The notes under the pieces: generated by a model
What the model saw: only the letters and a program-made list of their open reading frames with translations
What the model was told of the DNA's origin: nothing
The model's database searches: none
NCBI GenBank assembly: GCA_010671975.1
Contig: JAAHIA010000131.1
Coordinates: 1 to 10,962, forward strand
Length of the DNA stretch: 10,962 nucleotides
Source: Leptolyngbya sp. SIO4C1
Lineage (GTDB): Bacteria; Cyanobacteriota; Cyanobacteriia; Phormidesmidales; Phormidesmidaceae
Direction of reading: 5' to 3'
Made by a program: the position numbers and the translations under genes
Part shown: in pieces, positions 5,258 to 10,962 of the stretch
Position numbering within the stretch: the stretch's first letter is position 1
Layout: each line of letters starts with the position of its first letter

Positions 5258-7048
5258 CTACAGCCCATACAGCCAGATAATCAATGGTGGCGTAATCACA
5301 GCCATAATCAGGTTGAGCGGCGTACCAATGCGCAGAAAGTCGCTAAAGCGATAGCCGCCAGGGCCGTAGACCATGGTGTTAGTCTGGTAGCCAATTGGGG
5401 TCATGAAGCTGTTAGAGGCGGCAAAGGTCACAACTAACATCAGCGCGTAAGGATTCAAGCTCAGCGCCTCAGCGAGCTTCACCGCCACCGGCAGCAGCAG
5501 CACAACGCAGGCATTGTTTGAGAGAATTTCGGTGATGAGTGAAGTAATCACAAACAGCAAGGTCAAAATCCAATAGGCGGGCAGCTGGCCGGCCAGCGTA
5601 ACCAGGCTATCGGCCAGCCACTGGGTCGCACCTGAGTTTTCCATCGCCACGCCCAGGGGAATCAGGCCGGCTAGCAGAAAAATCACGTCCCAGCGGACGG
5701 CCGCATAGAGTTCGCCCGGTCGCAGACAGCCGGTGAGCAGCATCAATACGACGCCGACCCAGGCGCTAACCAAGATGGGCAGCCATTCAAAGGCGGCAAC
5801 AATAATCACACCGAGCATAATTGCGATCGCAATCCAGGCCTTGTCTCGCCGTAAGATCTCGATCGGCGGCTGCTCGGTCACCAGCAGCCCGGCATTGGTC
5901 TGCAGACCCAGTAAACTTTGCTTGGGTCCCTGCACCAGCAGCGTATCGCCAAAGCGCAGCGGCATTTTACCTAAGCGGTCGAGCATCACCGACTCGCCGC
6001 GCCGAATGGCGAGCACGGTGGCGTTATAGCGCTGTCGAAACCGGGTTTCTTTCAGCGTTGAGCCAACAATTGAGGCGGTTGGCAGCAGCAGCACCTCGGC
6101 CAGCCCTTCTGCTTCAGAGATGACCTTTTGGTCCGGCGGCGTTGCACCAAACTGCACGGCTGGCAAAATCTTGACAGACTTTTCTGCCTGAATCTGCAGC
6201 AGGCAGGGCTGAGGGGCGCGCACCAGCAAAATGTCGCCAGCCTGCAGTAGCTTGTCTGCTAGCGGCTGTGAAAAGCGACTCTCTCCCCGAATTAGCTCTA
6301 GCACGTCCAGATCAAACTGTCGCTGCAGCTGGCTAGACTGCAGCGTTTGACCAATCAGCCGCGAACCGGGTGGGATGACGATCTCGCTGACGTAGTCTTT
6401 GAGGCCGTAGCTTTGCAGCATTTGCGACTGCTGAGCCGAGCGGCGTTCGGGCAACCAGCGGGGCGCAACGAGGGCCAGATAGAGCAGCCCAACTGAGCAG
6501 GTGATCACCCCCAGCCGTGTGAACTGAAACAGGCTGAAAGGTTCATAGCCCAGCTGCTCAGACAGGCCGCTAGCCAGCACATTGGTAGAGGTGCCAATCA
6601 CCGTGATCATGCCGCCCAGCACGGTGATGTAGGAGAGCGGCAGCAGCAGCTTAGAGGGCGAGATTTTCTGACGACGGCACCAGTCTTCAATCACGGGTAA
6701 AAAGACCGCGACCACCGCCGTATTGTTAATAAAGCCAGAAATCGGGGCGACAATTGCGCCCATAGTGAAAATTTGCTGGCTAGCGCTGCGGCTACCCCAG
6801 CGGTTTAAATAGGTGCTAATTAGCTCGACTACGCCCGTTCGAGCAATGCCCGCACTGAGAATGAACATAGCCAGTACAGTAATCGTGGCGGTGTTGCTAA
6901 AGCCAGAGATGCCCTCTTCCGGTGTGACCAGCCCCAGCGTCATCAAAATCACCATGATCATAATCGCAGTGATATCGGCTGGAAACCATTCGCAGACAAA
7001 GCAAACCAGGGCAAAAATAACAATACTGAGCGTCAGTGCGACTGTCAT
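5258..7048 (-). CDS. SLC13/DASS-type permease with two RCK_C (TrkA_C) domains
   Basis: This is a 596-residue integral membrane transporter of the SLC13 (divalent anion:sodium symporter, SAC1-like) group. The N-terminal membrane half covers about 1-195, with GFINNTAVVAVFLP (105-118) and GTSTN (152-156). Two soluble RCK_C regulatory domains follow at about 218-288 and 313-390, each with the usual pattern 'PPGSRLIGQTL...GD.LLV..P'. The C-terminal membrane half covers about 403-596, with ILSNNACVVLLLPVAV (508-523) and SNSFMTPIGYQTNTM (545-559). The paired Asn/Thr-rich hairpins are the family's ion and substrate site. Relatives are annotated as sodium/sulfate symporters in cyanobacteria and algae, so sulfate or another oxyanion is plausible but not shown here. 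GAGG (7056-7059) lies seven bases before the ATG, inside the small upstream gene, and the ATG overlaps that gene's TGA (ATGA). Confidence 0.92.
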   Translation of the reverse strand: MTVALTLSIVIFALVCFVCEWFPADITAIMIMVILMTLGLVTPEEGISGFSNTATITVLAMFILSAGIARTGVVELISTYLNRWGSRSASQQIFTMGAIVAPISGFINNTAVVAVFLPVIEDWCRRQKISPSKLLLPLSYITVLGGMITVIGTSTNVLASGLSEQLGYEPFSLFQFTRLGVITCSVGLLYLALVAPRWLPERRSAQQSQMLQSYGLKDYVSEIVIPPGSRLIGQTLQSSQLQRQFDLDVLELIRGESRFSQPLADKLLQAGDILLVRAPQPCLLQIQAEKSVKILPAVQFGATPPDQKVISEAEGLAEVLLLPTASIVGSTLKETRFRQRYNATVLAIRRGESVMLDRLGKMPLRFGDTLLVQGPKQSLLGLQTNAGLLVTEQPPIEILRRDKAWIAIAIMLGVIIVAAFEWLPILVSAWVGVVLMLLTGCLRPGELYAAVRWDVIFLLAGLIPLGVAMENSGATQWLADSLVTLAGQLPAYWILTLLFVITSLITEILSNNACVVLLLPVAVKLAEALSLNPYALMLVVTFAASNSFMTPIGYQTNTMVYGPGGYRFSDFLRIGTPLNLIMAVITPPLIIWLYGL

Positions 7049-7194
7049 TTGAGCACCTCGTCGGCTTGAGCTGCCCTAGAGGGCTGAGCTGACTCCTGAC
7101 TTAGGCCGAAGGAAACGCTGGCTGCGATCGCAACTAGGCAGCCCAGCGCTAAAGAGATGAAAAAGGGCCAAGGACTGTTTATCCAGCGTTTCAC
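7045..7194 (-). CDS. 49-residue single-span membrane protein
   Basis: I do not recognise this short gene. It starts at GTG (7194-7192) and reads MKRWINSPWPFFISLALG..., with a basic N-terminus, one hydrophobic span at about residues 9-30, and a polar, Ala/Gln/Ser-rich tail ending ADEVLK. Support for it being real: a near-consensus GGAGG (7204-7208) nine bases before the start; tight packing, 19 bases after the permease at 7214; and a TGA (7047-7045) that overlaps the next gene's ATG in an ATGA junction. The tail could instead be the mature part after a signal peptide. A HIP1 site lies inside and reads in frame as VAIA. A small accessory or assembly subunit of one of the flanking permeases is the natural guess; that is inference. 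Confidence 0.62.
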   Translation of the reverse strand: MKRWINSPWPFFISLALGCLVAIAASVSFGLSQESAQPSRAAQADEVLK

Positions 7195-7203
7195 GAGCGT
7201 ATG

Positions 7204-7208
7204 CCTCC
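7204..7208 (-). promoter_or_regulatory. Shine-Dalgarno of the 49-residue gene
   Basis: GGAGG on the minus strand lies nine bases before the GTG at 7194. It has no other gene to serve, which is the main argument that the small ORF is translated. Confidence 0.6.
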
Positions 7209-7213
7209 AATCT

Positions 7214-8545
7214 CTAAAATCTCATCAGTACATAGCCAGCCGCCACAATCAGCTGGGCGGCCATAACAGGGATGCCATAGCTCAGAAATCGCTGAAATGA
7301 GATGCGTTTACCATGCTGTTCGGCAATGCCAGCGGCCACAATGTTGGAAGACGCCCCAACCAAAGTACCGTTGCCGCCGAGCGTAGCGCCAAACATCATG
7401 GCATAGAACAGCGGCAGCACCGCTGGTGGAAATTCGCCCGAAAAGCCCGGCACGAGAACTTCAGGCCCAACAAATCCGGCGCTCACTAAATACTGTTTGA
7501 GCAGCGGCACCATCGCCACCACGAGCGGAATGTTGGGCACAAAGCTGGAGAGCAAACCCACAAAAAAAACCAGCACGAATGAGCCGATGAGAATGTTCTG
7601 ACCCAGCAGTCGGGCTAGCATCTCTGAGAGTGCAGCAATCACGTTTGTCTTTTCGAGTCCGCCAATCAGCACAAAGGTGCACATAAAAAAGATCAGGGTG
7701 CTCCAATCAACATCTTTGAGAATGTTATTCACCGTATCGAGCTTGCTCTGGTTCGCAATCAGCAGCGCCAGGGCCGCTCCCATTAGGGCCACAGCCGCTG
7801 GTGAGATTGGCACCGGCAGCGCTTCACCCACCACAAAAAGCGTTAGCACGAGCACCATGACTAGACCACCGAGCGCTAGAATGCCAGGCCGGTGAAGTTT
7901 AGGATGGGGTAGGTGAGTCAGGTCGCTGAGCTGCCAGCGCCAGATCTGCGGAAACAGTATTGGCAGCAATAGCAGAATCACTGCGATCGCCAGCGCTCCA
8001 CCCAGGCTTAGCCGCTGCAGATAATCGACAAAGCTCAGGTTTACGGCATCTCCCACAATAAAAGTCGCCGGATCGCCAACCAGCGTTAGTAAACCGGCGC
8101 TGTTGGCCACAAACACCATCAAAATTAGCAGGGGCACAAAGTCCACGCCGAGTTCTTGAGCGATGGGTGGTATCAGCGGCGCTAGCAGCATGACGGTTGT
8201 GGCATTGGGCAGCACCGCACAGATGGACGTGGTAATGGCGACAATCCCTAACATTAGACGCTTGCCCTGCCCTCTCGCCATGATCACCAGCTGGGTGGCT
8301 AGGTAGTCAAAGACGCGGGTGGGCTCAAAGGCGCGTACCAGTACCATCACCCCGAAGAAGAGCGCCAGGGTGGGGTAGCTGTTACCGATATACTGCATCG
8401 CATCGTTGAGCGTCATCACATGAGTAAACACCAGCACCAGCGCTCCGAGCAGGGCCGCAATGGTGAGATGTAGTCGTTCGGTCATAATGGCCAAAATCAC
8501 GGTGATAAAGGTGATTGAGGCCACTAACGCCTGCCAGTTTGACAT
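7214..8545 (-). CDS. NhaD/ArsB-type permease (ion transporter superfamily)
   Basis: This is a 443-residue, very hydrophobic transporter with about 11-12 spans in two homologous halves. Family landmarks, numbered from the chosen start: ICAVLPNATTVMLLAPL in the first half (LPNATT at 112-117), VGDPATFIVG (156-165), SSFVPNIPLVVAMVPLL in the second half (VPNIP at 336-340), and LGGNGTLVGASSN (389-401). Relatives exchange Na+/H+ or move arsenite or other anions; the substrate here is unknown. In NhaD/ArsB proteins both halves usually carry Asp-Asn (DN.TT and DNIP), whereas here both Asp positions are Pro. The start at 8545 is chosen because AGGAG (8554-8558) lies eight bases upstream; a TTG at 8572 would only add nine residues. 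It lies 51 bases after the ATPase and 19 bases before the small membrane gene. Confidence 0.88.
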   Translation of the reverse strand: MSNWQALVASITFITVILAIMTERLHLTIAALLGALVLVFTHVMTLNDAMQYIGNSYPTLALFFGVMVLVRAFEPTRVFDYLATQLVIMARGQGKRLMLGIVAITTSICAVLPNATTVMLLAPLIPPIAQELGVDFVPLLILMVFVANSAGLLTLVGDPATFIVGDAVNLSFVDYLQRLSLGGALAIAVILLLLPILFPQIWRWQLSDLTHLPHPKLHRPGILALGGLVMVLVLTLFVVGEALPVPISPAAVALMGAALALLIANQSKLDTVNNILKDVDWSTLIFFMCTFVLIGGLEKTNVIAALSEMLARLLGQNILIGSFVLVFFVGLLSSFVPNIPLVVAMVPLLKQYLVSAGFVGPEVLVPGFSGEFPPAVLPLFYAMMFGATLGGNGTLVGASSNIVAAGIAEQHGKRISFQRFLSYGIPVMAAQLIVAAGYVLMRF

Positions 8546-8553
8546 AGCCCACT

Positions 8554-8558
8554 CTCCT
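8554..8558 (-). promoter_or_regulatory. Shine-Dalgarno deciding the NhaD/ArsB-type permease start
   Basis: AGGAG on the minus strand lies eight bases before the ATG at 8545, which favours that start over the in-frame TTG at 8572. Confidence 0.65.
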
Positions 8559-8596
8559 AGCGGATATCGCAAACGTCCTGATGCATTGGGGTTGCC

Positions 8597-10962
8597 CTAT
8601 TGAGGTAGTCGACCCGTGAGTCGGGCGACCAGCTTTTCGGCTTCCAGCCAGACAAAAATCAGTGCGCTAAAGCCAATACAGACCAGTAGCTCCGTTGGAC
8701 TCAGCCAGTACGTGTCAAAGAAGTTTCTCAGCGGCGGCGCGTAGATCAGCAGCAGCTGCAGCACCGTGGTCAGCGTGACGGCCCAAAGTAAGAAAGGGTT
8801 AGAGACGGGGTTCAGCTCAATAGTCAGCCGCGTTTGCGATCGCACCGCCCAGGCGTGGCCCATCTGTGCCAGACACAGCGTAGTAAAGACCATAGTTTTC
8901 CAGGTGTTAGAGTCGCGCCCGTAGTCCGGCTGATGCGTATGGTGATAGCCCCACAGCATCAGAATGATGGTGACAATGCCCAGCACCAGCCCAACCCGAA
9001 TCATGTAGAGCCCCAGCCCGCGCGCAAAGATGCTCTCGCGCGGCTGATAGGGCGGGCGCTGCATCACGTTCGGCTCAGCTTTTTCCATGGCGAGTGCCAG
9101 CGCCGGTAGACCATCGGTAACAAAGTTCATCCAGAGAATCTGCAAGGGCGTCAGGGGCACCCCAGCCAGCCCCAGCAGCGGCGTCATGGCAATCGTAATC
9201 ACTTCGCCAATGTTGCTGCCCAGCACATATTTGATGAAGCGGCGAATATTGTCATAGACGATGCGGCCTTCTTCGACCGCTGCCACAATCGACGTAAAGT
9301 TATCATCCAGCAGCACCATATCGGCGGCTTCTTTACTGACATCGGTGCCAGTGATGCCCATGGCAATGCCAATATCAGACTGCTTGAGCGCCGGCGCATC
9401 GTTAACGCCATCGCCGGTCATCGCCACCACCTGCCGCCGTTTCTGCCAGGCGCGTACAATCTGCAGCTTGTGCTCTGGGGCGACGCGGGCATAGACGCTG
9501 ATATCGGCAACCTGCTCCATCAGCGCGGGCTGGCTAAGCTGATCCAGGTCGCGACCCGTCACCACGCGATCGCCCGGCTGCAGAATACCGAGGGCGGCTG
9601 CGATCGCTTGAGCCGTCAGCGGATGATCGCCGGTAATCATCACCGGGCGAATGCCGGCAGCGCGACAGCGAGCCACCGCCTGCTTTACCTCAGGGCGAGG
9701 CGGGTCCATCATGCCAACCAGACCTAGCCAAATCAAGCCCTGCTCAGCTTCGCGCTCAACGGTCTCTGCTCCAGTCATCAGTGGCTTGTAAGCGATGCCT
9801 AAGACTCGCAGTCCCTGGCTGGCCAGCTGCTCATTCTGGCCTAAGATTTGGCGCCGCTGCTGCCCCGTGAGCGGAGTCACCGTTTGACCCTGCTGCTGTG
9901 TGCAGCTCTCTAAAATGGCCTCCGGTGAGCCTTTGGTGAAGGCCGCGTAGGGCGCTTTCAGCGGCAGCTGGGACTCGGCTAGATTTTGGCAGATCACGCT
10001 CATGCGCTTACGCTCAGACGAGAAGGGAAACTCGGCCACCCGAGGCAGCCGCTGCGCCCAGTCTGACTGCGAGTAGCCGGCTTTACCTGCCATCGACAGC
10101 AGCGCCCCTTCGGTCGGGTCGCCGAGAATGGCCCAGTCGCCGTTTTCTTTTTGCAAGACGGCATCGTTGCACAGGAGGCTGGCTATTAGTAGTAGCTGTA
10201 GCGCCGGCGGCAGCGACTCTAGCGGCTGCTCGGCTCGCTCAAACTGCCCCTGCGGCGTGTAGCCTTCGCCCGTTACCTGAATCTGATCGCCGTCTGTATA
10301 GAGGGCCTGCACCACCATTTTGTTCTGCGTCAGCGTGCCGGTTTTGTCAGAGCAGATGGTGGTGACTGAGCCCAGCGTTTCAACCGCTGGCAGCTTGCGA
10401 ATCAGCGCGTGACGACGCACCATGCGCTGCATTCCCAGCGCTAAGGTCACAGTAATCACGGCCGGCAGGCTCTCGGGCACCACCGCCACCGCCATACTCA
10501 AAGACACTTCTAGCAGGTCGGTAAAGCGGTCCCAGCCCAGCGCTAGCCCGCCGCCAATCACGACCAGCGCCACCAGCACCAGCGAGCTACTGACCAGCGT
10601 ATTGCCGAGCTGCGTCATCCGCTGCTGCAGCGGCGTGGGTTCAGCTTCAACCCCTTGCAGCAGCGTGGCGATATTGCCCAGCTCGGTCTGCATGCCGGTT
10701 GCTGTGACCAGCACCTGGGCGCGACCCTGCAGCACCTCAGTGCCTTGAAAGACCATGTTGGTGCGATCGCCCAGCGGCACGTCGGCTGGCAGCACCTGAT
10801 CGGCGATTTTGTTGACTGCGACGGCTTCCCCCGTCAGCGCCGATTCCTGGACGAAATCATCGACGGCATCGATGGGCTGCTGGGCGCTGCCGTCTTGCTG
10901 CCAAGCAAGGATCGGCGTGCCGAACGGATCGACGACCGACGGCAACTCGCGATGATCATCTT
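8597..10962 (-). CDS. P2A-type (Ca2+) P-type ATPase, 5'-partial at the window edge
   Basis: This is an inner-membrane ATP-driven cation pump, most like bacterial PacL/PMR1-type Ca2+ ATPases. Numbering here starts at an arbitrary TTG (10945). Visible in order: TGEA of the actuator loop (38-41); the M4 motif PESLPAV (157-163); the phosphorylation site DKTGTLTQ with Asp200; KGSPE of the nucleotide domain (338-342); DPPRPEV (414-420); TGDHPLTA (438-445); TGDGVNDAPAL (510-520); then six spans. M5 has SNIGEV (577-582) and M6 has NFVTDG (607-612), carrying the Asn/Glu and Asn/Thr/Asp ligands of the Ca2+ site shared by SERCA and PMR1. M8 has Gln (LAQMGHA, 692-698) where SERCA has Glu, which suggests one ion per cycle. 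The frame is open to the right edge, so the N-terminus is missing. The ~30 residues before VQESALTGE do not look like an A domain (see findings). First gene of a probable transport operon. Confidence 0.93.
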   Translation of the reverse strand, partial: DDHRELPSVVDPFGTPILAWQQDGSAQQPIDAVDDFVQESALTGEAVAVNKIADQVLPADVPLGDRTNMVFQGTEVLQGRAQVLVTATGMQTELGNIATLLQGVEAEPTPLQQRMTQLGNTLVSSSLVLVALVVIGGGLALGWDRFTDLLEVSLSMAVAVVPESLPAVITVTLALGMQRMVRRHALIRKLPAVETLGSVTTICSDKTGTLTQNKMVVQALYTDGDQIQVTGEGYTPQGQFERAEQPLESLPPALQLLLIASLLCNDAVLQKENGDWAILGDPTEGALLSMAGKAGYSQSDWAQRLPRVAEFPFSSERKRMSVICQNLAESQLPLKAPYAAFTKGSPEAILESCTQQQGQTVTPLTGQQRRQILGQNEQLASQGLRVLGIAYKPLMTGAETVEREAEQGLIWLGLVGMMDPPRPEVKQAVARCRAAGIRPVMITGDHPLTAQAIAAALGILQPGDRVVTGRDLDQLSQPALMEQVADISVYARVAPEHKLQIVRAWQKRRQVVAMTGDGVNDAPALKQSDIGIAMGITGTDVSKEAADMVLLDDNFTSIVAAVEEGRIVYDNIRRFIKYVLGSNIGEVITIAMTPLLGLAGVPLTPLQILWMNFVTDGLPALALAMEKAEPNVMQRPPYQPRESIFARGLGLYMIRVGLVLGIVTIILMLWGYHHTHQPDYGRDSNTWKTMVFTTLCLAQMGHAWAVRSQTRLTIELNPVSNPFLLWAVTLTTVLQLLLIYAPPLRNFFDTYWLSPTELLVCIGFSALIFVWLEAEKLVARLTGRLPQ

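Noticed and set aside
5204..5437. Plus-strand ORF spanning the GNAT start and the SLC13 3' end
   Set aside because: It is antisense to two well-supported genes, has no recognisable motif, and its open frame follows from their codon bias.
5258..8545. The two permeases as a recent duplication
   Set aside because: They differ in length, domain make-up (RCK_C only in one) and hairpin motifs, so they belong to different branches of the superfamily.
10840..10962. Simple frameshift explaining the missing A-domain block of the ATPase
   Set aside because: The other two minus-strand frames were read by hand. Both contain stops and neither shows GD, PAD or similar motifs, so a single frameshift does not explain it.

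Overview
The window reads as chromosomal DNA of a cyanobacterium, probably a filamentous Leptolyngbya/Nodosilinea-like lineage (the lineage is a guess). The strongest sign is the octamer GCGATCGC (HIP1), which I count 13 times in about 11 kb, where chance would give well under one. The gene content agrees: a cyanobacterial-type Uma2 protein, a CpcT/CpeT-family protein, an NrtS-like mini-permease and a SAC1/SLC13-type permease with RCK_C domains. The DNA is fairly GC-rich except for the first ~480 bases. I see no rRNA, tRNA, CRISPR array, transposase or phage gene. No gene-free stretch exceeds 300 bases.

Layout. Left edge (+ strand): a small, possibly 5'-truncated membrane protein (2-415), then a Uma2/PD-(D/E)XK protein (491-1294). 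From 1283 to the right edge every well-supported gene is on the minus strand. In transcription order from the right these are: a P2A-type Ca2+ ATPase running off the window (8597-10962); an NhaD/ArsB-type permease (7214-8545); a 49-residue single-span membrane protein that is easy to miss (7045-7194); an SLC13 permease with two RCK_C domains (5258-7048), whose ATG overlaps the TGA of the small gene; and a GNAT-methyltransferase fusion (3912-5222). After a 98-base gap come an exported CpcT/CpeT-family protein (3187-3813) and an NrtS-like two-span protein (2960-3187), coupled by a TAATG junction. After a 243-base spacer holding two imperfect copies of a hairpin repeat come a secreted eight-cysteine orphan (1769-2716) and a NUDIX hydrolase (1283-1729). 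The last of these overlaps the Uma2 gene tail to tail by 12 bases.

How the genes may work together. The right half looks like one ion/solute-transport operon: an ATP-driven cation pump, two different 'ion transporter superfamily' permeases, a small membrane protein coupled to one of them, and a cytosolic acetyltransferase-methyltransferase. The spacings are short and four genes have clear Shine-Dalgarno sequences at useful distances. The CpcT-like/NrtS pair is a second unit, perhaps at a nitrate-transport/photosynthetic-pigment interface; that is inference only.

Points most worth checking: (1) the unlisted small membrane protein at 7045-7194; (2) the exported CpcT/CpeT-fold protein coupled to NrtS; (3) paired Asp-to-Pro changes at equivalent sites in both halves of the NhaD/ArsB-type permease; (4) the ATPase sequence upstream of its TGE motif, which no longer resembles an A domain in any frame and may mark an assembly or recombination junction; (5) the tandem hairpin repeat at 2833-2959.
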